DNA of 64,000 nucleotides, from the NCBI GenBank assembly GCA_023512835.1, contig CM042091.1, positions 685,645 through 749,644 on the forward strand, written 5' to 3'. A model generated the notes under the pieces. That model had not been told where the DNA came from. It was given only the letters and a program-made list of their open reading frames with translations, and did no database searches. A program made the translations under genes and the position numbers. This stretch comes from Taxillus chinensis. Its lineage: Eukaryota > Streptophyta > Magnoliopsida > Santalales > Loranthaceae. This document shows positions 35,035-50,900 of the stretch, in pieces; position 1 is the stretch's first letter; each line of letters begins with the position of its first letter.

Positions 35035-35896
35035 TCAAGTAAGATGAGCTAATTGCAAAAAAAAAAAAAACTTCTACAGGTTTCCAGTGAGCAGGTTATT
35101 GTTCATGATTCAAGTGGAACAGAAATTGAATCTCAGCTTTTACCCATCTCTAATGCTACTTTGCGTATACAAAAAAACTATGTCCAAGCGTATTTAGGTA
35201 AATCCTCAAGTAGCACTGCCAAGTATTGGCTTGCATTTTCAGCCTCTTTGCCTCCTCTTGGTTTCAGCTCCTATATTGTGTCATTTGAAAAAAAGAACAG
35301 GTAAACCATATAGCTTCCTTGGACAGTGCTATGTTCTTTTAGAGAATTATCTTCATGTTATCTGCGCTGTGTTTTTTCTTGTCATTGTCATCAGATCATT
35401 CTAAGTGTAGGTACTAGTTCAACTATCTCGGCATTTTACACAATGGAAGGAGAATCAAACGAAACCATTGAACTTGGACAGGGAAGTTTAAAGCTACTGT
35501 ATTCTGCAGATGAAGGAAAACTTACCCGTTACATTAATAAGAAAAATTTGGTATGTTCTGTCAACACTGTAATTTTGTTTTAGTTACATTTGTTTCTTCT
35601 CAGTAGAAGTTATTTCATTTCATAATGCATCTGATAATCTTATGGATGTGCTAATCCTGTTTTTTTATTATTATGAACTCATACGTTAAAGTTCCTTTTT
35701 TTTCCATTAAAAATAGACTTATCTTAAGATGTTATTAAAAGTCAAGTCACTTTTTGTGGCGACTTTTAGCGGTCATTCTTTATTTGGTGGGTTAGTCTTT
35801 TGCCTTCCTCCTTTTTGTGTTGCATCATATGCAAGGGAGAAAGATTCATCTATCACGTTAATAATATATTTTTTGCTTTATAAAATGATTCTAATT

Positions 35897-35931
<35 letters not shown>

Positions 35932-38900
35932 TCTTTTGATGATGAAGGTCACTATATCTGCTGAACATTCATACAGTTTTTACTCGGCTAATGATGGAAC
36001 TGATCAAGACCCTCAGGTAGTCAAGTATCTTTTTTTGTCCAATTATTACTTTTGTACCCAATATCTATCCCGCATATTTTGCATTACAAAATTAGTTTAG
36101 TTTCTAGTTGCAACTTGCAAGAATTTTGTATTAATGTAAAGGTTGGTCACATTTATGATTGACTTTACTATTTTTTGAAGGCCTCTGGGGCATATGTCTT
36201 CCGTCCCAATGGTACATATCCTATAAAATCTGAAGGGCAGGTAATATGTTTTTTTTTTCAAGTAATTGATTTAAAATTTATCTTGATTAAGTATAGCAGT
36301 TTAGTCTTTGCTACTACTGAATATTTATTGGTAAACAGAGATCCTTATTTGTTCTAGGTTCCCTTAACTGTTGTGCGAGGTCCTATTTTAGATGAATTAC
36401 ATCAGCAGTTGAATCCTTGGATACATCAGGTGCTGTACTCATTACAATTATTTTGTGTCATCAAAATTTATCCTAGAACTGCTATGTTGTTAAAATTTGA
36501 ACTTAAGCTAAAGGGAAACCTTTGGTGGTAAAACTAATGGAATTCATCTAAATCAAAGCATCAATTGAACTAAATTTATATTTATTTTTATGGCCTCTCA
36601 TTTTCACCATATCAATATGCTTATAGGTATTTGTCACAGTTGTAGCTCTATGTTTAGCGTATAGGAGGGCCAAGGGGGTAAAGGGGCAACACAATGATCC
36701 ACCTCCCAGGCCACCGAAGCATCTAACTTTTCACTTCATGGCGGAAACTGATGTATTGTGCATCAAATATCCTTTGTATTTTGTAGTTTTAAAAGATAGA
36801 AAGTTAGAGGTTAGTTGTGAAGATTTAGGATTAGCTATGTAAATATTTATAGTTATTGCTTTTCTAAATTTAACCCAATACAATTTTATGGTATTACATT
36901 CAAGTTAGGATTTTGTATCCTAGGTGTTTAGGGTTCTATCAGATCCATTCAAAGGCTCTTCTCTCTCTCTCTGTCCCAATCCCTTTTTTTCTTCGAGAGA
37001 AGAAAGCAAGAACTTGGAGCAATTTCATTTTCCATAGAATTAATTTTTTATGGAGGGGGTTAATGAACCTGACACACCCATATGCATTTTCTCAAGCACA
37101 TGCAAAGTGTGGACAAGGTGATGTAACTCTGAGTATTTTATCCAGTTCAAGAAATTATCTGATGAGATGAGGGATTTATTTCCTTTCGATTTGAATTCAA
37201 CCACAATATGAGAGTAGCTGAATACACTCACATTTATTGGAGGTATGTCATCCAGATTAGGGGAGTTAATGGGTAGGCTAGGCCAGGCCCATTCTGTGTG
37301 GGCTCAGGCCTTAATAGGTCTAGCTCGTTTAAGCTCATTTTTAAATGGGCCAAAGATATCAGGCCTGCCCTAGCCTGTTTGCCCATTTAAATTTTTATTT
37401 ATCTTTTAAATAATTTTTTTTACTTAAAAACTCTTATTGCTTTTGAAAATTCTTCGAACTTAGTTCTCACGGGTCAAATGTAAAGTTTTGCAAAATATGG
37501 GTATATTATATAAACTTTTAATGAAACAAATAAAAAAAACCAAAAAAAATGAAAAAAAAACTTGGCCTACGGGTTGGCCCATGGGCTAGAGTCCATTTTG
37601 GTCCGCATCTAAATGGGCCAGATTTTATAGGCCCATCCTTAAAAAAAATGTGGGCTAGCTCGCCTAGCCCACGGGTCGAAGCCCGTTTAACACTTCTAAT
37701 CTAGATACTCCTCAACATGACCGATTCTTCTTGATTGAACAACTATACCATCATTATCTGCTACCTATTATCTTTTTCGAGAAAAGTTTTCTTTTGATAG
37801 GATTGGTTCATTAGTCAACATATGTGGCACTCTTACAAAGATAAAAGCATGGGTTAAAAGATCTAAGAACACTTTGTTGGTCCCAAAAGTGACTAAAGGG
37901 GTTTGAATAGCTCACTTGCTAAACATATAAACAAGATATGTAGAATTTAAAGACTACCAAACAGAAACACACAAGATTATAGTAGTTCAGAATGAATACC
38001 TCTTACTACACTTCTCTTTTACAAACTAATATTGGGTTCTACTAAAATAATACTGCAGTGCAGAATTAGTTTTACGAGTTCACTAAAATAAGGTTCAATA
38101 TTTTAGTTTGAATTAGTTTGAGCTCATAGCCAAACTCTTAAGGTTCAATATTTTGGATAGGGAGCTTATGCACTCGTAAGGGTCTTTCAAGGAAGCTCAC
38201 TACAGAGGGTCTTTGATCTTACATAAAAGTAATTTTAAATAAATAGATATATTTGCAACAATATATAATTAAAGCAAAGAGAAAATAAATTCTCATTGAG
38301 TTGATTATTGTAGGTGTTATTGAAAATAGAGATGTTTGTTCTTTCAGCTTCCAGATAGCTTTCACTCAAATTGCTTTGCTTGCTTAACAATTGCTCTTTG
38401 ATTCTTGTTTGTTTTTTCTCTGCTCTTGTTTTCCACCTCAATACTTGTATTACTGTTGCCTCTTAGTTTGTTGTTTCTTCTTTGGTTGTTATTATATTAT
38501 AATAATTAGTGAGATTGTAATATTCTGTAATTAGTAATTTACGAGAATTAGAGATATGGTATAATTGGAATTGATTATGTTTGATATCCTAATTATATAT
38601 TTCCATAGATTGGTTTCTTTCTTCTGTATAAATCTGCACTCATATATTGTATTCAATATAGAAAATATATTCGAAATATTTATTTTGTATTAGTCGTAGT
38701 TGTTTTTTGACTTAATTGTGGTTTAAATGGCTTTTTATCCAATGGTTGACTCTTCAAGACACTCAATGACCAGCATGCGTTACTGGAATGTATATCATTA
38801 AGTTAGGATAATGTTTTTGTAACAGTTGAACATTGAGCCTTTGACTTCTTTAAATTTTATCTTCAAAGGTTACTAAAAGTGAATTCCTATTATCTTATAA

Positions 38901-41900
38901 ATGATGAACAGTCATAGATCCTTTTAAGTCCTTGAAAACGTTGTTCTTTGAGCTTATGTCTAGTTCTGTAGCAAGTATAGGTCGTGATGTTTACGCTAAG
39001 ATAGAACAAGTGTTTTCTGCATGATGACATCATTAGAGCATCTTACACCACCAGATGTACTTGTGTAGTCATCCATGTTTGATTTTGAACCACTGGTGCT
39101 TATAATCTTGTTAGAAATGTTTGTGATGTTATCAACACTTCTGGTTATGTCATCATCAAAGCTCATTGTGTGATTGCCATCAGAATTGCTTAGTACGCCA
39201 TCAACGATGCTTGTTGTGTCATTAGTGTTGCTGGTTTTGTTACTGTTATAAGTGCGACTTGTATCTTCACTAAGCAAGTCGTGTTATGTCATCAGCATTG
39301 CTGGTTACATCATCAGCAATCCTTGTGACATCCTCCAAAGATAAAATGTTGTCGTTTTACTTAACGTGTCTTCATCAAGCCAAAATCTGTCATAATAAGA
39401 TCTTATGACATCAGTATTAGTAGAATGACATCTTTTTACTAAAATACTTGTTGACCGTCTTCATGTTTTGTCTTAAATGATGTTGTCCACGTCATAAACA
39501 GATTTTATGACATCACCATTAGTGGAACAATATCGTCTAGCTTCAATACTGTTCATTGACTTCATTTTACGTCATTAGCTATGCTGGTCACATCATAAGT
39601 AGATCTTATAACGTCACTACTTAATAGCATGGTGTTGTTTACCCATTCTTTCTTTTGCTAAGTGCTTTTTGAATGTTTCCAATACTATATAACGCCATCA
39701 TTAAGTCTTCTAGTTCATCTCTTCATCTTGAACTGAACTTTTTATCTTGAATTGAAGTAATGAGGCTTTCTGAAAGTTTTCAACAGTATAAAACACCGTT
39801 GTATAATCTTCTGATATATTTCTCCATCTGGTTGTTTAATATAAACTTTCTCCTAAGAACTTGTTCAGAAATGTTGACTTAACATCTATCTGATATACTT
39901 TGTACTTTATGTATCATGCCAAAGCTAAGAATATTCTAACTGTTTTTAGCCTTACTATTGGTGCAAAAGTCTCATATAGCCTTTTGATTATAAGCGTTTA
40001 AACCACTATCAAGTCAATCTACTATAAAATCAAGAATGCAAATACAATAAAGAGATAATTTGTGGTTCAGACAATGTGTCCTACTCCATAGTAATAAGCA
40101 TAAACTGCTATTAAGTCCATCCACTATAAAATTAAGAACCATCAGTGTGGTGTCCTTGCAGATTACAAGTACAATAATTATATAAAAACAATTGCAAGGA
40201 TTTCTCTTACACTACTTTCTATTCTCTTGTAATGCAAAATCTCCACTTGATTTCCTGCTTCCAACTAACCTCCTGCTCAAGAATCAACAGCTTTAAATTG
40301 TTATCCGAAGTAGATATGTTCTTCAAAATTAATCTCGCTCAAGAACTGTGAATACTCCATCTTCTTCCTCTCTATTCTCTCTTGTGTCTCTGATCCATCA
40401 AATAGGATGAACCGTACTCTCACTCGTTTGTCACACTTCTCTATATAGGGCTGTGCCTTCTAAAACACAATGCCATTGCACCATCTTGACTGCATCTACG
40501 AGACCTAGTGTTGGACCATCACAGGATCAGTTTCAGATCGTCGCCATGTGGTCTTCTACCACAGATCTGACAGATGACACTTTCCAGACATGGACTTTGC
40601 TCAGACAACGTCGCTGCAGTGAAATACATGATCTGCACAAGCTAACAGATGAAACAGCACCACAGGATTTGACACTGGTCTTCAGTTTGGATCTACCAGT
40701 TCACAACTCTGTTCAGATCTGTATATTCGAATTTGTTCTCGTTCAGAGCTGATGTTTGAATCTGCTTGATCGAAGCTGATGTCCGAATATGCATGGTTGG
40801 ATTTGATGTTCGGATCTACTGTCTGAATCTGTATGCTCGGATCTGATGTTTGAATTTCGAATCTGTTTGTAAGGATCTAAACAACACAATCTCATGTGAG
40901 CTTAGACTACCTTTATGAGCTCATTTAATCGAGATCACTCTACGAAATTTGAAATTCTCTATACACACAAAACTTCAACTCTCTACTGCTTGCCACTGGG
41001 ATTAATTAACAAAAATTATATTACATTTCATTCAATGTGAACAACACTTGAGTACATTCTGATGTATGAGATCCTTTCAATTACATTTGTCAGTTTTCAA
41101 TATTTTACCTTTATGGATGATTTCTCTATTTCAACTTGGATTTTTTATTAAATTTAGACAAAAAAAATTTCTTTTCAAGTTTTCAGTTTTTGGTTGTTTT
41201 ATGAAAAATCAATTCGGTACCACTGTTACAACTCTTCGTATTTACAATGTCAAACAATATTTTACAACTGATAATGTTTTTACACATAAATCATGATGTG
41301 TCAACAAAATGACATGAATGAATGAAAGAATAAACACATCCTTGAGGTGCCTAGTACTATGATAACACATGGACTGCCACTCATCTTTATGGGCCGACAT
41401 AGTTCTAAGGCTATTCTGGCACCCAAAAGGATTATCGATGCTATAGTCCCACTATTTGAAGGTATTTTATTTCTTTTGATGTTATTTTTATGGAGTCTCT
41501 ACCTTATTATTGAAGTCTGACTCTACTAATTCTTCACCTAGCATGACTATTCTCAAAAATCCTGATATTCACATTGGTTCTTTTTCAATCCTTGAGAATG
41601 GCGTGCCACCAACACTTCTGCGCCTCATGGTATTGGAGTATATACTTGAAGAGTAATCTCTTCCAATAACTTCAAAATTAAATCTAAAAGAATCAATCAA
41701 TATTTATATTCCTACTCTCCCTTTTAAGTTGATAAATAAATATCACAAATGCTCAACTTGGATAAAAATATATAAAAAGAAATACTAGTAACCACATGAG
41801 TATCACATCTGCTAGTTGATCCACACTCTTATTATAAGAAACCTCTATTACACCAAAATTTAGATTATCTTTTATGTAATTCCTATCAAGTTCAACATGT

Positions 41901-44900
41901 TTGGTTGGATCGTAGCCGTGTTATTAAAAAAAGAGCATCATAGACTTGAATGGTATAACTAAGCTCTCCTAATAAAATATGTAACATATGATGAAGTGCA
42001 TGATATTAAGCTTCTATGTTAGACAAAAAAAATCACATTTTATTTCTTACTCCGAGTTACCATACCTCACACAAATGGAAAATATCCTGAAGTAAATTTT
42101 CTATCCAATTTAGATGCAACAAAATCAGATCGGTATATCTCATAATATCTAGATGTCCATGCTTGGAGACATAATATGTTTACCTTAAGAGTACTTTAGA
42201 TATGCTAGAATACAGTTTACAACACCCATGTGTCAATCATTTAGATTATACATGAATTGACTTATGACACTAAGATAGATCAACTTTCCTTCTAACCTTT
42301 GATATCTCTTCTTGTTTGTTGGAATTTGATCTGGATAAATTGTTAGATCATGGTTTACCTCAGTTGGAGTATTTGTGAGTTTGCATACCAAGTTATCAGT
42401 TTTAGCTAGAAAATCTAAGACATACTTCCGTTGAAAGTGATTTTTTTTTTGCTTGAATTGAGATACTTTAAAAAGTATTTTGGCTTCCAAATCTTTCATC
42501 TTGAACTTTACGGAAAATGACACTAAGGCTTTTCTATCTCACTTACCTCACTTATGTTATTTCCTATAATAATTATGTTATCAATTTAAACAAAAAGCAA
42601 GGTAATGTTTTCACCATCTCTATTATAGAACAGTGTGTGATCTGCCAAAGCCTGCTTAAAACCATACACCTTCCTTGAGTAGCTCAACCTACCAAACTAA
42701 TCTTTTGATGATTGTTTCAAACCATGTAACATCTTCTTTAGTTTATATACCTTTGCTTCCTTTAGTGTAAAACCTAGAGGATGGTCCATATACACTTCTT
42801 TCATCAACGTGGTTCAAAGTATCGGTCGATACAGAGACGTATCGGACGAATCGTCTCGGTATTGGGGGTCCCATGACGAGATCCCACCTCGATACAAAGA
42901 TCTCGCATGGCTGCTGCATCTCGTTCATCTCGGCCAAGATCTCAGGCGAGAGGAATCGATTCGGTTAGTTACGCGACGAAAATTCATCCGTGATTAACAG
43001 GATGTACCGATTTTCTTTAAATCTCTTCACGCCGACGGCCGTTTCATCCTCATCTTCTCTTCTTCCTTTGCCTTCTCATCTGGATGACCATCGATCGAGG
43101 CCATCGAGGACGGCCATCGATTGCAGCATCTTCTCTTCTTTGACGGAAAAACGCTGACGCCGATCGCCAGCCGCTGCCGATGGCCGACATCGAGAACGCT
43201 ATCCATCGCCACGCTGACGGCCCCTCCGACGCACGCTTATCGTTGCCCCTTAGACGCATCTTTGCCGCCTTTCGCTTTCTAAGGTGCGTTTTAAGTTTTA
43301 ACGCTTTCATTTATTTATTTAAATTAATTTTATTTTGTTTTAACGCTTTCTATAATACGTTTTAAATTAATTTCGTAATAAATAAATTTTGATTAATATT
43401 GTAATAAATAAATACTGATTTATTTAAATTAATACTGTAATACTAATTTATTTAGATGTTTTATTTATATATTTTTACTGTAATATATTTTAATACTGAT
43501 TTTATTTTAATACTGTAATACTATAATATTAATTTTGATTTAAATTAATATTGTAATACATTTTAAAATATGATTAAATTTGTTTTAAATTTATTTCTTA
43601 AATTAAAAATAAAATATGTAATAATAAAATTTAAAATATTTAATACACAAAGCTATAAATTTAAGAATATTTAACATACCTGTTATTAAATTAAATTAAA
43701 TTTATTCACATATGATGAAGAAAGCTCATAGTGATGCTTATACAAATGAGGGAGTCTAAAAAAAATAAAAGAACAACTACTAACAAAATTTGCTTACTTC
43801 TCAATAAAAAAATTTGTGCTCTAGCGTTTTTTATTTTTATGTTTGAAGTCATAGCATGCAATTCAAATTATTTATTTTACTTGTTTAATGGTTCTAATAT
43901 AATGATTTGATTTTTTCTGGACTTTTCTATGATTTTTTTTATTATTTTTAAATATTATTTTATGCTTAAAGTTGTATCCCACTCGAGATGTAACGAGTTA
44001 TCTCATGCGAGACGCGTCGCGATCATGACGCGACGACGTTAGCGACCGCAACTTCGAACCATGTTCATCAAATCACCACGAAGAAAAATATTCTTCACAT
44101 TTGTAATGGCTAATCTAGATTAATTGCATGAGAAAGTATAACTCTAACGGTATTCATTTTTGCTATTAGAGCAAAGATTTCATGATAGCCAATTTCATAC
44201 TTTTGAGCGTAACCTTTAACAACTAATTTAGTCTTATATATATTAATCATCTCATTTGAGTTGTATTTTAGTGTAATATCCATTTACATCCCACTATTTT
44301 CTTATTTGGAGATAACTTAATCATTTTTTAAGTAAAAATTTTTTGAAGGGCTTTTATTTTTTCTACCATAATAGATTTTCATTTGAGATTTTTAAAAGGT
44401 TCCTCTAAATGGCTAGGAATAGACACGAAGATAACTAAAAGCTAATTGAGACTAAGAAATATGATGATAAGAAATAAAGTTAGAAGTAAAATAAATAATA
44501 TTAGAAGATGATTTAGAAAAGAGAATGGATATTCACGCCCACTAAATTTAATACCACACCCACCAATAGTGTGATTTGAGGAAAATACTCCTTATAAAAA
44601 TAATTAAAAATATTCAAATAATAATATTAGAACATAATTCAAATGGTCGAAAAACATTATTCATATATATATATATATACATCCTAGCATTGGAATAAAA
44701 ATATAATTTTTGAAAAATATTATTGAAACATAAATACAATGTTTCAATAATTGTTTTTGAACAGATATAATAAGAAAATTAAATAAGAATATTTGAATAA
44801 CATATTTCGAATATAAATATATTCTTTGAACATTATATTTATGTTCAAAATATGTTAGTTGAACATTATGAAAAATGATTGTATTTTTATAGACTCTTTT

Positions 44901-47900
44901 CGTAATTTCAAATGATATTAAAAATTATAGGTGGGTGTGTTACTAACTTTGGTGGGCGTGAACATTCCTTCCCTTTGAAAAAACCGAACCAATCATGCTC
45001 TTTACGATCACAAAGAAGATATGTTCTAAATCTGTAGGGTTAGAATCACAAATATCATCTGAAGTGGGAGCTATAGTTCAAGAAATATATACTTTAATAG
45101 GAATATGTACCATATGGTGTAACAGAAGTTTCTTACATTAAGAGTTCGGATTAATGTTTATCTAGAATTTGATTTTTGGTTGTTAACTTAAATTTTGATC
45201 AATGTCAATGAAGTCCGTTTATAGTCTGCTTGATGGTGCAAAATTTGAAATACTTTATTTAAATAGATAGAAACAATTTTACACTGAAATGAAGTTAAAT
45301 TTAGGGAATTTTATTATTGTTTATGTACAGTTTGTAACATGATTCCCAGTGCATTTGCAGATTACTAGGATACATAAGGGGAAAGAACATGCTGAGATTG
45401 AATTTACTGTAAGTTCAACATCTCTTTATTTTGGTTGATATGCTGGCTAACTTCACTGAGGTATTACACTTGGGCTTGACTTTGCAGATTGGGCCAATAC
45501 CTGTGGATGATGGAGTTGGGAAAGAAATCACAGCCCAAATCACAACAAATGTGAAGACCAATAAAACATTTTACACAGATTCTAATGGACGTGATTTTAT
45601 TAAAAGGGTATACTATTACTCTGTGTTTCTGTTTTGTCATGTTTTTGCTAGGCAGTATCCACTCACTTCTGTTGTTTTACCATCATAACTAGGTGCAAAT
45701 CTTGACTCTATAATTATTATTTGGTAGTTCATCGGACAAATATCATTTCCTTGTTCTGTTGTCACTAGAATGATATAACAATGCATAAATTTGATGGCAG
45801 GTTCGAGATTACAGAAGTGATTGGGACCTACAAGTTAACCAGCCAGTTGCTGGAAACTATTACCCCGTATGGTTCCTTCCAATTCAAGTGTTGCATTTTT
45901 TGGCATTAATTTCCTTTCCAATTCAGTTCCACTAAATCCCTGGAAGTGTATTTGTTGTTAGAAAATTAGAATGTGTGATTAGTGACTGTTGTTAGAAGAT
46001 CAAAATGCGGGGCAGGCGACTGCTGAGCCTGATGATAGTCACCAGTGGGCCAATAGTTGATGGGAAAGGCAAATGCTGGTGGTTAGAGCAGTCGCTAGTG
46101 AGTTAGCATTCAATAGAATAAACTGATGGAAGTTAATTCAGATGTATTAATGTGGGTGATTAGAAAGTCTAGTGTAGTTATTACATTGACTTTTAGTTTT
46201 TTCGCAATATATTTATTATTTGTATTTATGATTCCTAGGTATTAATTATTGTAAAACTCTTTAGTTTATTAGGTATTTATTATTAAAAGACCAAGGGTTA
46301 GACCCTGGTGTATATAGGTGTATATCCATTGTATTAGCAAAGTAAATGAAATATTTCTATTTCTCATATAAACAATTGCTAGGGTTTGAGCATTTGCTAG
46401 TTAAGTACTCCTACTAAAGTAAGCAATACTCTATGAAAATTGCATTTATTTTATTTACAATATGTAATCTATGCTTTATAATAAAGTGATGTGTACCCAT
46501 AAGTGTTAACATGTTTTTATCCCATATCTCTCTCTAGTGTCCCTCTCTCATCTCAACCCTAACTTCTGCATGGTATCAGATTGTTGAAACCTCACCCATG
46601 CTCGATATCGCCATGATCGACACCACTAATGGAGAATCAATTTTAGGGAAGCATGTAGTCTACTCGACACCACTAGGAGCTGACACTCATGTTGGCAGAA
46701 ACTTACCTGTCTGACACTCTTAGTCAACATATAGGTTTTGAGCAAACATCCAGGGCATGAAACGATGCTGCTAGTCCAAGTGTTCTTTTCGTTATTTATT
46801 TATATTCCTTTATGTTACTTATATTGCTTATTTATTTTAATGTATTTAAGGGGCAAAAGCATCATTGGTGCTAGGGTTTTCATGATTAGGACCTCTATCT
46901 AGGCATGAAGGCCAAGATGTTAAGGATTATCTTTGGGGAGAAATCAAAAGGCATGGAACCAATTTTGGGTTTTTCTTTATCGGATTTTTCAGTTAATTAC
47001 TTGAATTACTTGAGTTAATGTCTGAGTAAATTCTATTATTTAATTCTAAATTGTTGTTAAGGAACTCAATAATTTGATGTTTTCATTGAGAGGTGTTTTA
47101 TTGTGAGTTGGAATTAAGATTCATTTTTATTCTAATTTCATAGAGATATGGGGGAAGAGATGATGAACAAATAGCAGTTTGAAGCCTTAAAGGAGAATCA
47201 AGATTGAATTTTTAAATCCATATATGATCTGAAGGCATCCATAGCGCAATTAACTAGGTCAAGCAACTATGCATTCGAGAGGCTTGAATGATGGATGGCT
47301 GAAAACAAGAAAGAAATGAATGGTGGATAAACTCAAGGGATGATCATGGATCACGAGATTCATGTGAGGCAGAATTCTGGACTGGTGGGGATGGAAACCC
47401 TAACCCTAGATGCCCTACTAAATGCATGTAGCGTAGAATCGAAGAAGTTGAACTTGGAAAAAATGTTAGAGTGCAAGAAAATTGAGGAGATACTCGAGGA
47501 CTATGTCGGCAGACTTGTTGAAGAGGTGCAATCCAAAAAAGACTTGAGGCATGGATTTTTCAATGTTTTTGGATCCCTGCAGGTGTCTGAGGGGCAGCAC
47601 TCAGGTTAATTATCTTTGCGGCGAGGTATACCACTTGATGGGAACCACTATCCTCAAAGGAGGGCCATGTCACAAACCCCTCTGCTTGCTTTGTCCAATT
47701 TTGAAAAGCCATTCAAAGTAATGTATGGGTGTCTTTCACTGATGTTCAACACTTTTGCGAAAGGAACAACTAAAATCAAAGTAATTGAGAGGAAATTTAT
47801 GGTTAAGGAAGAGGTTGTATCTAACGTGAAGAAAAAGCTTGAGAAGGTTCAAATTGAACTAGTTAGGCATTTTCCTGATTTTTCCTTTAAGGACTAAGGT

Positions 47901-50900
47901 CTAAGGCAATCTTGAAGAGCAGAGGAATGTTGAGACCTCACCCTATGCAGTTTGCTCGACACCACTAATTGCCGACACTTGTCATGATGGACGAAACTCA
48001 CCTACTCGACACATAGGTGTCAACCAGATGTCGAGAGCATAGAATTATGTTGCTAATCGGTTGAAATGAGTTGTAGTATTAGCTAGTTATCATTAGTTGT
48101 CAATTAGATAATTGTAATTAGTTGTCAATCATATGTAAATTAGGTTATTACCTAATTAGATCTTACCTTGTTTGTATATATGATTATATTCTCTCATTGA
48201 AAAAATAAAAAAGAGTTGTTTTTCTCTATTCTCTCTATTTGGTAGTAGAGTCTAACCCGAATTAAAAGAAGCTGTCGTCACTCTTTGCAAGAGCTTTAAC
48301 TCTTTCTTTGCATGGATGCGTTTCTTCTTTTTATCTGTTGCCAATGCTGTCAGTTGCTACCTGTTGCTGCTCTACCACGCCTACGTTACTGCTCACTGAC
48401 ACAAGCATCGTCGTGCGCAAGTTCTGACTCGAATAAGAGTCTCAATTGTTCTCTAGCCCTCTGCTCATTACCATCACTATTGCCTTGGCCGTAGCTGCCA
48501 TTGTCCGCCACCGTCAATGCCGCCCTACCTTGCCGATTGACAAGCTATCGGTAGACATCTCATAGCTATTGAGTGCGAGTTTCGCTGCTGAAAATGATGA
48601 CTTTGCCCATAACTACTGAAAATGTCCTAAAATAACCTTTGAGCTTTGAATATGACCTGTTCATGTCTACAAATTCACAACAAAGTTGAGAACATAAATG
48701 AGACCTTACGGTTTAAGCTTGCATATGGCTATCTAAGAACATACGTGAGCCCATACAATTTAAGCTTAGGTGATGATGGCTATATCATAGATGTTAGTAG
48801 CACACCTAGGTGCAAGTCGAGGTGAGGCGAGGCCTAGGTTTGGAATCTTGACTAGGAAAAGTCTAGTGGCTTAGATGAAGTGCACACCTAATGTGTTTAC
48901 GGCTTGCTTCAATCAAGGCACAATCACATATAAGCGTGTGCTTGTTTGAAGCGATGCAATTTTTTATATTAGGTTTTCAATGCCAAAACGACACCATAAG
49001 GGGGAAGGGGGATTTGAATTTCCTAATCATGACCCAATGCGTCGCTTCTCAACCTCATTGCAATTTCTTTTTCTTTGATTGTGCAAGCAACTTCCTTCTC
49101 CTTGATTGCGTGTGCCATTGATCTCATTTGTCAACCGTGTCGTTGGTGTTAATGTTCTTGTTTGTAAATTCTGGTAGCATTCACCATCTTGAGCTCATAT
49201 TGTCTGCTTTCATTCGTTCTCCTGTTTGCCCTCGGCTTTCTATGCTTTAACGATCTATTAGCTTTGAGATTTGCATTGACTCCTTGCCATGCCAACTGTT
49301 ATTCCCATAAGGTATGCGTGTTTTGGGTCAAGTCTGGGTGTGTGTGTCTTAAATTTATTCTTTTTTTATATCGTAGAATGGTTTTGGGGCTGAAATTTTT
49401 ATTACATAATTGATTTGATTATTTAAAGAAAAAATTGAAGATAAAAGATTTAGCATGTGTTTTGGAAAAGGTTTGAAGTGTCAAGCATCAATATTAGATA
49501 GTTGTTAATTGTAATAAATGAGCCACATGTATATTGGCTCCTATTGATGATGAAGATGAAGCCCCAATTCAATTGGTTAATGTTCCTGTTATTAGATTAT
49601 AATAATTAGTGAGATTGCAATATTTCATTAGCGGGATTGCAATATTTTGTAATTAGTAATTTGTGAGAATTAGGGATATGATATAATTGGGATTAATTAT
49701 AATTGATATCCTAATTATATATTTCCATAAATAGGTTTCTTCCTTCGTATAAATCTGTACTCATACATTGTATTCAATACATCAAATATTTTGTTTTATA
49801 TCATGGTATCGAGCTCAAGAAAAAAAAACACTGTCGTCACTTTTGTTGTCTTGACGAATTGTCGTTCGCAACTCGACGTCGTCTTCTTCGTTGCCTTCAA
49901 GGATTGATCAAGACTCACGGTGGTCTCTCCAACGTCCGTGACTTTGTCAATGATGACGTCTCTTCCTTCGCAGCGACATCCATTTCGTGGCTCATTCGTA
50001 ACATCTTCCGAAAAGCCTACTAGCTAGAATCGATTGTTTGTCCAGTCCTTGGTCAACGACAACCTTCGTCTGTCGACATCCCTCTGCCCAATCTGTTTGT
50101 TATCTCTCTCGCCCGTCGACGACCTTTGCTAATTCAGGTATTCCAAATAAGTGTCCTCTTTCCCCATCTTTTAAATGGATCATTAATTCTGGTGCCACAG
50201 ATCATATGATAGGTAATTCTAGTCTCTTTTCTAATTACCAGCATCACGCCTCTCGATTTACAGTTACCTTAGCTGATGGGACATCATATTGTGTTCATGG
50301 GACTGGCACAATTACACCAACCCCTCTACTAACATTGTCATTAGGCTTACATTTACCTAATTTATCTTGTAATTTACTTTCAGTAAGTCAGCTTACTCAT
50401 GTTCTTAATTGTTTCATTATCTTTTTTTCTGATCATTGCTTATTTTAGGATCTTAAGATGAAGAAGATTATTGGTAAAGGACATGAATCTAGAGGCCTCT
50501 ACGCCCTTGATACCCCACTCACTCCGTCTGTTGCTTGCTTTAGTGTTACATCTCCCTTCAAAGAACATTATAAGTTGGGTCATCCATCACTTCTCGTGCT
50601 TAAGAAGCTTTGTCCACGTTTAATCATGTGTTTTCTTTAAATTGTGAGTCATGTTAATATGTCAAACATCATCGCCTTAGTTCCAATCCGAGAATCAATA
50701 AACGTGCTAGTGTTCTTTTCGAATTAGTTCATTTTGATGTTTGGGGTTCTTATCCTATTTTATCCGAACCAAGATTTAAATACTTTGTTACCTTTGTGGA
50801 TGACTATTCCGTGTCACTTGGTTGTATTTAATGAAAAATCGCTTCTGAACTGTTTTCTATGTTTTGTGCTTTTTGTATTGAAATTGAAACTCAATTTAAT

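Noticed and set aside
43027..43365. Several ORFs in the GC-rich interior of the 42808-44063 element
   Set aside because: Overlapping frames on both strands with no transposase motif; composition explains the openness.
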